In this document: piece after piece, positions 1-9,163 of the stretch
Position numbering within the stretch: the first letter of the stretch is position 1
Layout: each line of letters begins with the position of its first letter
Assembly (NCBI RefSeq): GCF_012976305.1
Contig: NZ_JABDSR010000001.1
Location: 179,631-243,630, forward strand
Direction of reading: 5' to 3'
Source: Peptoniphilus faecalis
GTDB lineage: Bacteria > Bacillota > Clostridia > Tissierellales > Peptoniphilaceae
Length of the DNA stretch: 64,000 nucleotides
Translations under genes and position numbers: made by a program
The notes under the pieces: generated by a model
What the model saw: only the letters and a program-made list of their open reading frames with translations
The model's database searches: none
Told to the model about the DNA's origin: nothing

Positions 1-312
1 TAAATTTCTAGAAGTATATAAAATTCTGTCTTTGATTTTTTTAGAAGCATCTATATCATGAAATTCGCTAAAACTTTTAAAAATTTCATCAACATAAAAT
101 CTATAAGCCTTATCAGAAGGAATTCTTCCCGCTGATTGATGCGGCTTATTTAAAAAACCAAGATCTTCAAGATCTGCCATTTCATTTCTTATAGTCGCAG
201 AACTAACTCCAAGATGATATTCTTTAGATAGAGTTCGTGACCCGACGGGAGTTGGCATATCGATATATGCTTCAATTATGGCATTTAAAATATTTATTTT
301 TCTAGCATCCAT
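1..312 (-). CDS. hrcA: Heat-inducible transcription repressor HrcA, N-terminal part (runs off the window)
   Basis: HrcA represses the groE and dnaK heat-shock operons by binding CIRCE. The 104 visible residues start [18 protein letters not shown] and contain the family's winged-helix signature: [18 protein letters not shown], followed by a Pro-His-x-Ser-Ala-Gly-Arg-x-Pro-Ser segment and AYRFYVDE. The ATG at 312 sits behind an AGGAGG-like site, and a CIRCE palindrome lies just upstream, so the gene should be autoregulated. The C-terminal dimerisation and GroEL-responsive domains lie left of the window. Family placement is secure; the presence of grpE/dnaK downstream is only expected from other Firmicutes. 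Confidence 0.93.
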   Translation of the reverse strand, partial: MDARKINILNAIIEAYIDMPTPVGSRTLSKEYHLGVSSATIRNEMADLEDLGFLNKPHQSAGRIPSDKAYRFYVDEIFKSFSEFHDIDASKKIKDRILYTSRNL

Positions 313-326
313 AATTTCCTCCTTTA

Positions 327-353
327 TTAGCACTCATTGGTGTTGAGTGCTAA
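327..353. promoter_or_regulatory. CIRCE operator (HrcA binding site)
   Basis: A perfect 9-9-9 inverted repeat TTAGCACTC-N9-GAGTGCTAA, the canonical CIRCE sequence, lies 15 bp upstream of the hrcA start and just downstream of its promoter, so HrcA bound here would block transcription of hrcA. Confidence 0.97.
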
Positions 354-362
354 TCTATTTAT

Positions 363-391
363 ATAGTACCCTCTTCTCTCCTATTTGTCAA
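363..391 (-). promoter_or_regulatory. Sigma-A type promoter of hrcA
   Basis: On the minus strand, TTGACA (391-386), a 17-bp spacer and TACTAT (368-363) precede the CIRCE element. The predicted transcription start falls at or next to CIRCE. Confidence 0.8.
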
Positions 392-513
392 GGAATTTTC
401 AAAAATTTTTTATTATTTTTATTATAAAGTAAAATGTTATTAACTGTAATAAATCAAAAATTTTCCAATCTTCTATATATTTATGTTAAAATTAGTAATT
501 GGAGATGATTCAA

Positions 514-1038
514 TTGAAAAAAAATGAAACTTTGTCTTTTATTCTTACAATTGTTGCTGCAGTTTTAATTGCACTATTTGTGAGGAACTTTATTTTTAAT
601 ATAGCTGTTGTTAATGGAGAGTCCATGCACCCAACATTAAATGAAAAAGATAAGTTAATTTGTCTTTCTTATAAAAGGTTCACTGATATACCTAGAGGCG
701 AAATTGTTGTAATTGACGCACCAAACGACAATAGGAATTACATTAAAAGGCTTATTGGAAAGCCTGGCGACACAATTGAGTTTAAAGAAGGAAAAGTTTA
801 TTTAAATGGAAGTCTATTAAAAGAAAACTACACTTCAACTGATGTCACAGAATCTGACCAAAAAAGTTTTATACTAAAAGATAATGAATATTTTGTAATG
901 GGAGATAACAGACTGCCGGGCATGAGTGTTGACTCGAGATACTTTGGACCAATCGAAAAGAAAAGAATAAAATCAGCGGCAGTCTACAGAATTTTACCTC
1001 TTAAAAGTAGAGGGAAAATTGAAACTTTGATAAAATAA
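514..1038 (+). CDS. lepB: Signal peptidase I
   Basis: Membrane-bound serine protease that removes signal peptides from exported proteins. A single N-terminal transmembrane helix (about residues 8-30) is followed by the catalytic Ser box GESMHPTL (Ser37) and the Lys box IKRLIGKPGD (Lys78); GDNR and the SVDSRYFG box also match family S26. The length of 174 aa is normal for Gram-positive forms. I choose TTG at 514 because GGAG at 501-504 lies 9 bases upstream. An upstream TTG at 499 and an ATG at 505 are in frame, but neither is correctly spaced from a Shine-Dalgarno. It leads the lepB-lepA-hemW run. Confidence 0.93.
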   Translation: MKKNETLSFILTIVAAVLIALFVRNFIFNIAVVNGESMHPTLNEKDKLICLSYKRFTDIPRGEIVVIDAPNDNRNYIKRLIGKPGDTIEFKEGKVYLNGSLLKENYTSTDVTESDQKSFILKDNEYFVMGDNRLPGMSVDSRYFGPIEKKRIKSAAVYRILPLKSRGKIETLIK

Positions 1039-1068
1039 AAATATCCCCTAAAATACGGAGGTAAAAAT

Positions 1069-2880
1069 TTGAGAAATCAAAATAATATTAGAAATTTTTC
1101 AATAATAGCACATATTGATCACGGCAAATCCACTCTTGCCGATAGACTAATTGAGTCAACTGGAATGCTCACCAAAAGAGAAATGGACGATCAAGTCCTC
1201 GACTCCATGGATCTTGAACGTGAGAGAGGAATTACAATTAAATTAAAAGCTATTAGACTTATATATAAAGATGATAGAGATGGCAAAGAGTATATTTTAA
1301 ACTTAATTGACACTCCAGGGCATGTTGACTTCAACTACGAAGTTTCTCGCTCCCTTGCTGCTTGCGAAGGTGCCATTGTAGTTGTAGATGCTTCACAGGG
1401 CGTTGAAGCTCAAACTCTTGCAAATGTCTATCTTGCTATTGATCAAGACCTTGAACTTGTTCCAGTGATAAATAAAATTGATCTTCCAAGTGCAAGACCC
1501 GATGAGATAAAACAAGAAATAGAAGATATTATTGGCATCGACACTGAAGGCATTCCACTTATTTCTGCAAAAGAAGGTATTGGAATTGACGATGTACTTC
1601 ACGCAATTATAGATAAAATTCCTGCACCAAATGGCGACTACAATTCCCCACTTAAAGCTCTAATTTTTGATTCAATTTATGACTCTTATCGAGGAGTAAT
1701 TTGCCACGTTAGAATCATTGACGGCTCAGTAAAACCAGGTGATGAAATACTTATGATGGCTACAGGTAAAACTTTTGAAGTAGTTGAAGTTGGAGTAACT
1801 TCCAATGGTCACATTCCTCTTGACTCTTTAAATGCAGGCGAAGTTGGTTTTATAACTGCTTCAATTAAAAATGTCAAAGACGCTAGAGTCGGTGACACTA
1901 TCACTTTAAAAAATAATAAAACAAGTGATCCCATGCCTGGATATAAAAAAGTTGTACCAATGGTATTCTGTGGTGTGTATCCTGGCGAAGGCGAAGAATA
2001 CAACAATGTTCGCGACGCCTTAGAAAAACTACAAGTAAATGATGCAGCCCTAGACTTTGAAGCAGAAACTTCTGTTGCTCTTGGGTTTGGGTTTAGATGT
2101 GGCTTCTTAGGACTTCTTCACATGGAAATTATCCAAGAAAGACTAGAAAGAGAATTTAATTTAAATATTGTTACTACTGCTCCATCTGTTATTTACAATG
2201 TAATGAAAAAAAATGGCGAGATGATTTCTATTCAAAATCCATCAAATTTGCCTGATCCAACAGAAATTGATTACATGGAAGAACCAATTGTAAAAGCAGA
2301 AATTATGACTCCAACAGATTATGTTGGTCAAGTTATGGAACTATGCCAAAATAGGCGTGGTGTCTTTAAAGATATGCAATACTTAGAAGAAACTAGAGCA
2401 CTTATAACTTATAACATGCCCCTAAATGAGGTAATTTATGATTTTTTTGATGCACTTAAATCAAAGACTCGTGGCTATGCATCCTATGATTATGAATTAA
2501 TTGGCTATGAAAAATCTAATCTCGTTAAACTTGATATTTTAATTAATGAAGAGCTTGTAGATGCTTTCTCATTAATTGTTCACGAATCAAATTCTTACCT
2601 TCGTGCAAGAAAAATTTGTGAAAAGTTAAAGGATGTAATACCAAGACACCAATTTGCAGTACCAATTCAAGCTGCAATAGGAAATAAAATTATTGCAAGA
2701 GAAACTATTCGTGCCCTTAGAAAGGACGTCCTTGCTAAATGTTACGGTGGCGATATCTCTAGAAAGAGAAAACTCCTTGAAAAACAAAAGGAAGGAAAGA
2801 AGAGAATGCGTACTGTAGGTAATGTTGACATTCCACAAGATGCTTTCTTGTCTGTATTAAAATACGATGAAGAAAAATAA
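1069..2880 (+). CDS. lepA: Elongation factor 4 (back-translocating GTPase LepA)
   Basis: Ribosome-associated GTPase that remodels stalled elongating or initiating ribosomes. G motifs are visible: G1 AHIDHGKS, G3 DTPGH, G4 NKID. EF-G-like domains follow, with the LepA-specific C-terminal domain ending in [17 protein letters not shown]. The length of 603 aa is typical. The start is TTG, with GGAGG at 1057-1061 at proper spacing. It overlaps hemW by 14 bp, so the two are translationally coupled; the lepA-hemW pair is a common Firmicutes arrangement. Confidence 0.97.
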   Translation: MRNQNNIRNFSIIAHIDHGKSTLADRLIESTGMLTKREMDDQVLDSMDLERERGITIKLKAIRLIYKDDRDGKEYILNLIDTPGHVDFNYEVSRSLAACEGAIVVVDASQGVEAQTLANVYLAIDQDLELVPVINKIDLPSARPDEIKQEIEDIIGIDTEGIPLISAKEGIGIDDVLHAIIDKIPAPNGDYNSPLKALIFDSIYDSYRGVICHVRIIDGSVKPGDEILMMATGKTFEVVEVGVTSNGHIPLDSLNAGEVGFITASIKNVKDARVGDTITLKNNKTSDPMPGYKKVVPMVFCGVYPGEGEEYNNVRDALEKLQVNDAALDFEAETSVALGFGFRCGFLGLLHMEIIQERLEREFNLNIVTTAPSVIYNVMKKNGEMISIQNPSNLPDPTEIDYMEEPIVKAEIMTPTDYVGQVMELCQNRRGVFKDMQYLEETRALITYNMPLNEVIYDFFDALKSKTRGYASYDYELIGYEKSNLVKLDILINEELVDAFSLIVHESNSYLRARKICEKLKDVIPRHQFAVPIQAAIGNKIIARETIRALRKDVLAKCYGGDISRKRKLLEKQKEGKKRMRTVGNVDIPQDAFLSVLKYDEEK

Positions 2881-4006
2881 AATTTCAATTTATATTCATA
2901 TACCCTTTTGTGAGAGTAGATGTTACTATTGTGACTTCTGCTCTTCTCTTTTAAATAAAGAAAATGAAGAAAAATATTTTTATTATTTAGAAAGAGAAAT
3001 AAAATTACAGGAAAATATTTTAAAAGAAAGAACTATTGACACTATTTTTATTGGTGGTGGTACTCCTTCTTCTGTGGACGAGAAATTTATTGTGAGAATT
3101 TTAAGCGTTTTAAAAAATTATGATTTTAGTGAAAACGCAGAAATTACAATAGAGTCCAATCCCAATTCTCTTACAAGAAGAAAAGCAGAGATCTTTTTTA
3201 ATTCTGGCATTAATAGAATTTCCATTGGAGCACAATCCTTTAACGATGAAATATTAAAAAAAATTGGAAGAATTCATAACTCTGCTGATATTTATAAAGC
3301 TATTGAAAATGCAAGAATTGCAGGATTTACAAATATAAATTTAGATTTAATGCTTGCACTTCCATCACAAAAGTTTTCTGATATATTAAAATCAGTTAAT
3401 GAAGTAAAAAAATTAAATCTTCCTCACATTTCTTATTACTCATTGATTTTAGAAGAAAGTACAATTCTTTATAAAGCGCACAAAAAAAATCCTCTAGACT
3501 TCCCTAATGAACTTGAGGATAGAAAAATGTATCACTATGTAGTCAAAGAATTTGAAAAAATTGGTCTCCATCAATATGAAATTTCAAATTTTGCGAAAAA
3601 GGGATTTAAGTGTAGGCACAATTTAATTTATTGGAAGCTAATGGACTATATTTCCTTTGGGCTAGAGGCTTCTTCAAATATAAAAAATTTAAGATATAGA
3701 AACTTTTCTGATTTTAAAAATTATTATAATTCAATTGATAAAAATGATTTGCCCATAGAATTTTCTGAAAAATTATCTGAAATCGATAGAATTAATGAAT
3801 TTATAATGTTGGGGCTTAGACTTAATTCAGGGATAGATATAGATGAATTTAAGGAAAAATTCCAAAAAGATTTTTTTAAAATTTATGAAAGTGAAATCGA
3901 AAAAAATATTGTTCTTGGATTAATAAATATTAGTGAAAATAAAATCTATCTCACTAAAAGGGGAAGAGATTTATCAAATCAAGTAGAACTAGATTTTTTT
4001 AAGTAA
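2867..4006 (+). CDS. hemW: Radical SAM heme chaperone HemW
   Basis: Radical SAM enzyme of the HemN/HemW family. The iron-sulfur motif CxxxCxxC is C15-ESR-C19-YY-C22, followed by the GGGTPS SAM-binding loop, and the usual HemW C-terminal domain is present (379 aa). HemW proteins bind and insert heme and are not coproporphyrinogen dehydrogenases; no other heme gene is in the window, so its role in an apparent anaerobe is open. The start lies inside the 3' end of lepA. Confidence 0.92.
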   Translation: MKKNKISIYIHIPFCESRCYYCDFCSSLLNKENEEKYFYYLEREIKLQENILKERTIDTIFIGGGTPSSVDEKFIVRILSVLKNYDFSENAEITIESNPNSLTRRKAEIFFNSGINRISIGAQSFNDEILKKIGRIHNSADIYKAIENARIAGFTNINLDLMLALPSQKFSDILKSVNEVKKLNLPHISYYSLILEESTILYKAHKKNPLDFPNELEDRKMYHYVVKEFEKIGLHQYEISNFAKKGFKCRHNLIYWKLMDYISFGLEASSNIKNLRYRNFSDFKNYYNSIDKNDLPIEFSEKLSEIDRINEFIMLGLRLNSGIDIDEFKEKFQKDFFKIYESEIEKNIVLGLINISENKIYLTKRGRDLSNQVELDFFK

Positions 4007-4201
4007 AAATAAAGCTAGATGCACAAAACTGCTACTTGTAAAAAATAATTGAAAGTATGAACTAAAGCTTGTAAAAAAACATAGCAAAGGTGTGGAAAAA
4101 TTATGGCGGTCTTAGGACTGCTTTTTTTTATTAAGTTTGCAGTATTTACTCACGTAATAAAATTTATAATAGCATAAAATAAAACATATTGAGGCGAAAA
4201 T
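4007..4201. other. Spacer between hemW and the ABC/two-component cassette
   Basis: No convincing gene is visible. It carries the terminator at 4106-4129, a segment at 4128-4152 that resembles 8171-8194 on the other side of the cassette, and a TATAAT hexamer at 4165-4170 that could be the -10 box of the cassette promoter; no good -35 box is in register. Confidence 0.5.
4106..4129 (+). terminator. Rho-independent terminator after hemW
   Basis: GCGGTC-TTAG-GACTGC hairpin (six pairs, one G-T) followed by eight T residues. It lies 100 bp after hemW and isolates the lepB-lepA-hemW unit from the cassette downstream. Confidence 0.75.
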
Positions 4202-4267
4202 ATGAAATCAAAAATTATAGCACCGAGAAATTATTGTAAACTATGTGCTATTTGTACGATATATTAA
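4202..4267 (+). CDS. Possible 21-residue Cys-rich peptide upstream of the ABC/two-component cassette
   Basis: Below usual annotation size. An ATG with a well-placed Shine-Dalgarno (GAGGCG at 4191, 7 bases before the ATG) opens a 21-codon frame whose second half is NYCKLCAICTIY, with three cysteines. It lies 111 bp upstream of an ABC transporter plus NarL-type kinase/regulator, where peptide signals, bacteriocin precursors or leader peptides are often found. I cannot assign it to a family. It may be a regulatory leader or not translated at all. Confidence 0.35.
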   Translation: MKSKIIAPRNYCKLCAICTIY

Positions 4268-4378
4268 CTTGTAATAGATTTAAATACAAATTTTAATTTG
4301 GTTTTAAATTATAGTTTTAACTTGAAATATATCTTTAGTTTAATAATAAATTTAATTATGAATCAGGAGGTTTTTAAT

Positions 4379-5041
4379 ATGAATGTAATTGAAGTAAAAA
4401 ATATGAGTAAAAATTTTAAAAACAAAAAGCTATTCAACAATTTTTCTTTAGAAATTGAAGAAAATACAGTGCATGCCCTTGTTGGACCAAATGGATCTGG
4501 TAAGACAACTCTATTTAGAATACTTACAGATCTTTATGATGAAGATTGTGGAGAAGTTAAGATTAAAGGTAGTATGTCAATGTTACTTGAAAATGACTAT
4601 TTGTATGAAGACAAGACAGGACTTGAAAACATTAAATTATACGGTTTATATTTTGGATATAAGCCTGAAAATTATAAAAAGTATTCTGATTTATTGGAAA
4701 TTACAAAGGATTTGAATAGGAATGTTTCTACATATTCTAAAGGTATGAAGAGGAAATTGTCTTTACTAATTATTGTAATGATGAATAGAGAGATAATATT
4801 TTTAGATGAGGTTACTAGTGGAGTAGATCCAATATCAAGAGTTGAGATTAGAAAACTCATAAAATTACTAAAGGATGAAGGTAAGACCATAGTAATTACT
4901 AGTCATGACCTGTCAGAAATTGAAAAAGTAGCAGATAAGGTTTCCATGATAAAATCAGGAGAGCTGCTTTTTACGAAGAATATAGACGAAATGCAAGGAG
5001 AGAGCTTAGAAGATTTATTTATAGAGGAAGGTACAAAATGA
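4379..5041 (+). CDS. ABC transporter ATP-binding protein (ABC-2 exporter type)
   Basis: Single nucleotide-binding domain of 220 aa. Walker A is GPNGSGKTT, the signature is YSKGMKRKLS, Walker B is IIFLDEVTSGVDP and the H-loop is TSHD. The length and DEVTSGVDP/SHD pattern resemble NatA/BcrA-type ATPases of drug, bacteriocin or ion exporters. The ATG at 4379 has AGGAGG 9 bases upstream; an upstream in-frame ATG at 4298 lacks a ribosome site. Its stop overlaps the next gene by 4 bp (ATGA), so it is coupled to the two membrane proteins that follow. Substrate unknown. Confidence 0.9.
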   Translation: MNVIEVKNMSKNFKNKKLFNNFSLEIEENTVHALVGPNGSGKTTLFRILTDLYDEDCGEVKIKGSMSMLLENDYLYEDKTGLENIKLYGLYFGYKPENYKKYSDLLEITKDLNRNVSTYSKGMKRKLSLLIIVMMNREIIFLDEVTSGVDPISRVEIRKLIKLLKDEGKTIVITSHDLSEIEKVADKVSMIKSGELLFTKNIDEMQGESLEDLFIEEGTK

Positions 5042-5751
5042 ATGATAAGATGAATATTAATAGGGCTTGTCGCTACTATTTAAGTAAAGACAAGGATTTT
5101 ATTTTAAATTTATTATTATTTACTTTGATTTCCCTTGGCTTTATTTTTTTACTATATAAGGGGATCTTTGATTCTAGAGGAAATGATTATATTATATTAA
5201 TGCTATATGTACTAATGCTTGGAATTTCACTAATTATGTCTAATTCTATGGTTGTCAATTTAACAGTCAAGGATAAATTAAATAAACGTATAGAATTTAT
5301 CCTAGCATCAGGAGTAAATATAAAAGATGTGATTAAAGCCTATGGGGTAGAAATGTGGAGACTATCTTCCATTGTTCCCTTTATGTTGTTTTTTCTAACT
5401 TATGTCCTAGTAGACTTTCAAATCGAATTTAAGTGGATTGTGGGTATATTTGTGACAATGATAGGAATGACTTATTTTGAAATACTATTTTTTAATCTTA
5501 TAAGTTTATCCCAAAAAAACTTTAAGTTTTTCAAAAATATAGTTTTCTTTGGAACAACAATTTTAATTTACATGATAGGCACATTTTCAGAGAAGATTCT
5601 CTCATTAATAGAAAGATATAATCTAAACCTTATCTATATAATATTAGGGATAAATCTAGGATTGGGATTAATCTTTGCAATCTCCTCCATGAAAGATTTA
5701 AGCAAGATAAACAATGAATCTGTAATTAATAAAGAAGGTTCATGGTCATGA
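5038..5751 (+). CDS. ABC-2 type membrane protein, first subunit
   Basis: A 237-aa hydrophobic protein with about six predicted membrane segments (near residues 23-43, 50-72, 108-128, 132-155, 170-190 and 200-222) and the phrase DKLNKRIEFILASGVNIKDVIKAYGVE between segments 2 and 3. That phrase recurs in altered form in the next gene (KISKKLEFLLANGFPMKKILGKY), so the two are paralogous permeases that probably form a heterodimer with the ATPase. It starts within the ATPase stop codon. Confidence 0.75.
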   Translation: MNDKMNINRACRYYLSKDKDFILNLLLFTLISLGFIFLLYKGIFDSRGNDYIILMLYVLMLGISLIMSNSMVVNLTVKDKLNKRIEFILASGVNIKDVIKAYGVEMWRLSSIVPFMLFFLTYVLVDFQIEFKWIVGIFVTMIGMTYFEILFFNLISLSQKNFKFFKNIVFFGTTILIYMIGTFSEKILSLIERYNLNLIYIILGINLGLGLIFAISSMKDLSKINNESVINKEGSWS

Positions 5752-6386
5752 AATTAGTTATTGATGATCTAAAAAAATTACTAGGCAAAAATGCTCTCTT
5801 AATGTCATTTATAGCATTTTTATGCACCTTTATGGCTCTGTTTTTTACTGATGAAGGAAGCCAAGAAATAAATAAGGTCATAGATATAATTAAAATTGAT
5901 GGAATTTTAATACTTTTTGTAATATTTGGAATAGAACTCGCTAAAAATACCTTGGCAGCAGATAAGATTAGCAAAAAGCTTGAATTTTTACTTGCAAATG
6001 GATTTCCTATGAAAAAAATTCTAGGCAAGTATTTTATCAGCATATATATAAGCTCATTTATTATACTTCTCCCAAGTTTAGTATTAAATTTACTAAAAGT
6101 TAAATTATCTTATCTGGTCATGCTAAACTTAATCTTATCAAGCCTATTATATACATTGGTCGTAGTATTAACTATACTTGATACCATTAATATGAACAAA
6201 ATAAATTCTCTTCATATTAGGCTTGTAGGGCTATTTATAGGAATTATGATTATATCCTCACTAGTATATAATTTTACAAATAAGCTGTCTTTATATTTAT
6301 TAAGTAAGTTTTTTGTCTTAGTATCAATAAATCTATTTTTGGGTATAAAAACTAATAAAGAAAGGATTGTAGTTAGCTACTATTGA
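5742..6386 (+). CDS. ABC-2 type membrane protein, second subunit
   Basis: A 214-aa membrane protein with about six hydrophobic segments. It shares with its upstream neighbour the cytoplasmic-loop pattern K-(L)-EF-L-L-A-N/S-G just after the second membrane segment, which is typical of ABC-2 permeases. It overlaps the previous gene by 10 bp; an alternative ATG at 5748 would remove two residues. The ATPase and the two permeases make a complete candidate exporter. No export substrate can be read from the sequence. Confidence 0.72.
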   Translation: MVMKLVIDDLKKLLGKNALLMSFIAFLCTFMALFFTDEGSQEINKVIDIIKIDGILILFVIFGIELAKNTLAADKISKKLEFLLANGFPMKKILGKYFISIYISSFIILLPSLVLNLLKVKLSYLVMLNLILSSLLYTLVVVLTILDTINMNKINSLHIRLVGLFIGIMIISSLVYNFTNKLSLYLLSKFFVLVSINLFLGIKTNKERIVVSYY

Positions 6387-6389
6387 GAT

Positions 6390-7550
6390 ATGTATAAGAA
6401 ATTAGAAAAAATTGTAATCAGCCATTTAATGATAATTTTATTTTGGGGTCTTCTTTTTAAAAACAAAATGTTAGTAGAGGAGGACTCAATTTTAAATGCA
6501 GTTTCACTTATTTTAGTTTTTGCATTATACGGACTTATATACACAGAAATTTCAAATAAAAATATACTAGGAATATTTTCTATTTTGGTTATTTTTACGT
6601 CTCTTTTGCCTTTGAGTCTGATTTTAATAAATGGTCTACCTTATAAGTTTCTATTCGCTCTTATAAGTATAGGCTCAACAAGCCTATTTATAAAAAAATA
6701 TTTGGTATTAGAGAATATAAAATATATAAACATCTTACCGATATCAAGAAAATCCACCCAAATATTTACTATTGGACTTGTATTTTTTATTTTTGTCTTG
6801 ATTTACTTATTTGATATAGATACGGTAATGATAAATATATTCACTCAGATAATCTTTCTTATTACAGAATTTTTCTTTATCTTATTTTTAAAGGAAAAAG
6901 AATTAGCTTTTGAGAGAACCTTTAAACTATATTACCTATCAGACTATATGGCTAGTGAAAGAGATGAATTTGCAAGAATTATACATGACGATATTTTGCA
7001 AGATATATTTACAAGTAAAAATTACCTTTCTTCCAAAAATCCTGATATAGAATATTCAAAAAAGATTTTGACTAGTCTTGAAAAGAAAGCAAGAAATATC
7101 ATGAAATTCTATCAATCTTCTTTATTTGAAAAAGCTAATCTGGAAACATCATTATCTGCAATATTTGATAATGTATCTTCTTTATATCCAAATAAAAATA
7201 TTAAAATTACTAAACTTATCGATAGTGATTTAACAGAAGATAAAAAATTAATTAGGTTGATTTCAATAATATTAAAGGAACTTATAAATAATGTTTATAA
7301 GCATTCAGATGCAAAATATTTAAATTATAAACTTTATAAAAAAGGAAATTTTGTAATAATAGAAATGGATAGTGATGGTGCAAGCCCTGCTGATTATAAT
7401 AAAATTAATGAATCAAAGAGAGGAGTCTTGCTACTTAAACTTTTGATAGATTCAAATGCGGGAAATATTTCTTATGGATTAAATAAGGATATACTTTCAA
7501 CAAAAGTTTGCTTGGAGGTGGAAAGAGATGAAAATTATTTTGTTGGATGA
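6390..7550 (+). CDS. NarL/LiaS-type sensor histidine kinase
   Basis: A 386-aa kinase. Eight or so hydrophobic segments fill roughly residues 10-185 with very short loops, so the sensor lies within the membrane rather than in an extracellular domain. The HisKA_3 box FARIIHDDILQDIF gives the phospho-acceptor His. A HATPase_c N-box ILKELINNVYKHSDA and a G-box region with the degenerate form SKRGVLLL follow. Intramembrane-sensing kinases beside ABC exporters usually respond to antimicrobial peptides or cell-envelope stress. It overlaps the regulator gene by 23 bp. Confidence 0.88.
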   Translation: MYKKLEKIVISHLMIILFWGLLFKNKMLVEEDSILNAVSLILVFALYGLIYTEISNKNILGIFSILVIFTSLLPLSLILINGLPYKFLFALISIGSTSLFIKKYLVLENIKYINILPISRKSTQIFTIGLVFFIFVLIYLFDIDTVMINIFTQIIFLITEFFFILFLKEKELAFERTFKLYYLSDYMASERDEFARIIHDDILQDIFTSKNYLSSKNPDIEYSKKILTSLEKKARNIMKFYQSSLFEKANLETSLSAIFDNVSSLYPNKNIKITKLIDSDLTEDKKLIRLISIILKELINNVYKHSDAKYLNYKLYKKGNFVIIEMDSDGASPADYNKINESKRGVLLLKLLIDSNAGNISYGLNKDILSTKVCLEVERDENYFVG

Positions 7551-8121
7551 TCATAAAATATTTGGGGAGTCTCTTAAGATGCTTTTAGAAGAGCAAGAAG
7601 AAATTTCATGTGCTTATGTATCAAAAGCTCAAGATTTTCTAAAAATGATACAAAAAAATGCCTATGATATTTTTTTAATCGACATAAATTTAAAAGATGA
7701 TAAGACTGGTCTTGATTTAATTAAGGATTTGGTAGATTATAATCCCAAACAAAAGATAATAGTTTTAACATCTTATGATTTAGATAATTACAAGGATATG
7801 GCTTTTAAGTTAGGAGTAAAAGATTTTATAAATAAATCTGTAGAAACCCACGAACTTTTAGAAAGAATAAAAAATGTAAATAATGGCAACTATAAAAAAA
7901 TGAACAAATCAATAATTGATCCTTTAACAAATCGTGAAATTGAAGTGTTGAAAGAGTTAATAAAAGGTGGAAGTAAAAAAGATATTGCCATGAAGCTATT
8001 TATAAGTGAGAGAACTCTCTATAATCATATAGCTAACATTTATCACAAGTTGCAAGCTAAAAATATTGTCGAAGCTTATAATAAAGCTATGGAAATTGGA
8101 TACATCAATCCAGTTATGTGA
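7528..8121 (+). CDS. NarL/LuxR-family response regulator
   Basis: A 197-aa regulator. The receiver domain (1-120) starts MKIILLDDHKIFGESL, with the phospho-acceptor Asp in IFLIDINLKD and the conserved Lys in DFINKSVE. A LuxR-type helix-turn-helix follows (LTNREIEVLKELIKGGSKKD ... ERTLYNHIANIYHKL). It is the cognate partner of the overlapping kinase and the last gene of the cassette; its likely target is the cassette promoter upstream of 4202 or 4379. No terminator is obvious after it. Confidence 0.92.
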   Translation: MKIILLDDHKIFGESLKMLLEEQEEISCAYVSKAQDFLKMIQKNAYDIFLIDINLKDDKTGLDLIKDLVDYNPKQKIIVLTSYDLDNYKDMAFKLGVKDFINKSVETHELLERIKNVNNGNYKKMNKSIIDPLTNREIEVLKELIKGGSKKDIAMKLFISERTLYNHIANIYHKLQAKNIVEAYNKAMEIGYINPVM

Positions 8122-8431
8122 AAATCATATATTTTTAAAATTGTTTAGAATTTAAAATTTTCATCTCCATTTTGTTAAGTTTGTAGTATTGCTCAAATAT
8201 TCTTTTTCTAAATATTTATCTCTTACTTTCATCTAATTTACATCTAACATATACTACTGCCAATTATTATTAACATAAGAGCTTCTTCTATACTTTTTGT
8301 TAAATTACATTGTATTAAAGCACTATCTATTTTTTATTTATATAATATATATTATCTCGTTACAATTTGAAAAATCCTTTGTAAAAAATAATAATTTAGT
8401 GTAAAATAAAAACATATTGAAAAAAATATTT
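8122..8431. other. AT-rich spacer after the cassette
   Basis: No gene seen on either strand. The segment 8171-8194 resembles 4128-4152 (TTAAGTTTG, AGTATT and CTCA are shared in the same order), so the cassette is flanked by short imperfect direct repeats. Confidence 0.45.
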
Positions 8432-8460
8432 GCACTTAGCAGCAATTTTTGATAGAATAT
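8432..8460 (+). promoter_or_regulatory. Promoter of rpmB
   Basis: TTGCAC (8432-8437), a 17-bp spacer and TAGAAT (8455-8460), 30 bp before the rpmB start, with a strong AAGGAGGTG ribosome site between. Confidence 0.65.
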
Positions 8461-8490
8461 TTGTTGCTTAATAACTAAAGGAGGTGCGTT

Positions 8491-8682
8491 ATGGCTAAAA
8501 GATGTGAAATTTGTGGAAAAGAAAAAAAATTTGGTAATAGAATTTCTTTCTCTCACTCTCGTTCTAACAGAAGCTGGTCTCCTAACATTAGAAGAGTTAA
8601 AGCTGTAGTTAATGGATCAACAAAAAGAATCAACGTGTGCACTAGATGTTTAAGATCTGGTAAAGTCGAAAGAGCTATATAA
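8491..8682 (+). CDS. rpmB: 50S ribosomal protein L28
   Basis: A 63-aa protein, MAKRCEICGKEKKFGNRISF at the N-terminus and CTRCLRSGKVERA at the C-terminus. It belongs to the zinc-binding (C+) form of L28, with CxxC pairs at both ends (Cys5/8 and Cys50/53). It has its own promoter and terminator, so it is a single-gene unit. Confidence 0.97.
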   Translation: MAKRCEICGKEKKFGNRISFSHSRSNRSWSPNIRRVKAVVNGSTKRINVCTRCLRSGKVERAI

Positions 8683-8686
8683 TTAA

Positions 8687-8710
8687 GGGTCTTAAAAAGA
8701 TCCTTTTTTT
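8687..8710 (+). terminator. Terminator of rpmB
   Basis: GGGTCTT-AAA-AAGATCC hairpin (one G-T pair) followed by seven T residues, starting 4 bp after the stop codon. Confidence 0.88.
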
Positions 8711-8824
8711 ATGTATAAGTTACATATTGCAATGCAAGAGTTCTTTATTTCAAATTTTATAATATCCTTTACCTTTAAACTAAACCAAAAAACCCTAATA
8801 GTGGTGGAGTTTTTTGACTCTATG

Positions 8825-8880
8825 TCAAATATTGAGAGGCTCAAATATTGAGAGGCTCAAATATTGAGAGGCTCAAATAA
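8825..8880. repeat. Tandem 16-bp repeat inside the ISL3 remnant
   Basis: Three exact copies of TCAAATATTGAGAGGC (8825-8840, 8841-8856, 8857-8872) and a partial fourth. Each contains the left arm GAGAGGCTCA of the hairpin that closes with TGAGTCTCTC at 8881-8890. It looks like slippage duplication at the inner edge of the insertion-sequence end. Confidence 0.9.
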
Positions 8881-8897
8881 TGAGTCTCTCTTTTTTT
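8866..8897 (+). terminator. Hairpin with T-tract in the ISL3 remnant
   Basis: GAGAGGCTCA-AATAA-TGAGTCTCTC (10 pairs, one G-T) followed by seven T residues. It reads as a rho-independent terminator in the plus direction and could stop transcripts entering the insertion sequence from rpmB. Confidence 0.65.
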
Positions 8898-8915
8898 ATC
8901 AATATATGTTAATCC

Positions 8916-9086
8916 TCAATTTTTTGGACCCTTAGTCTTGAAATCAAATCTTTTTATAGCCACTATTTAACAAGTAGACATCTTGCTAACAGTAGCATGA
9001 ATGTGAACAAATTCCTTATCCTCACAAAAATTATCAAAAATTACATCTTTAAAACTCAACAAATTCATGTTATTATTATTTTGCAC
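8916..9086 (-). pseudogene. ISL3-family transposase remnant
   Basis: GTG at 9086 follows AGGAGGT (spacing about 9) and opens a 39-codon frame with NLLSFKDVIFDNF and EFVHIHATVSKM, like ISL3 transposase N-termini just before the zinc finger, ending at a stop at 8967-8969. Beyond it, a different frame encodes GYKKRFDFKTKG, resembling the family's C-terminal GYxxFxxF segment. The zinc finger and the whole catalytic domain are deleted, so it is inactive. Confidence 0.6.
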
Positions 9087-9163
9087 TTATATGCACCTCC
9101 TAACAAAGTTTGTTGTTATTTTAAGTTTAGGACTAAATGCGTATAAGTGCAATTTTTTTACAT

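Noticed and set aside
8825..8880. Tandem repeats as a CRISPR array
   Set aside because: Units are 16 bp with no spacers, and no cas genes are nearby; it is a local duplication in an insertion-sequence end.
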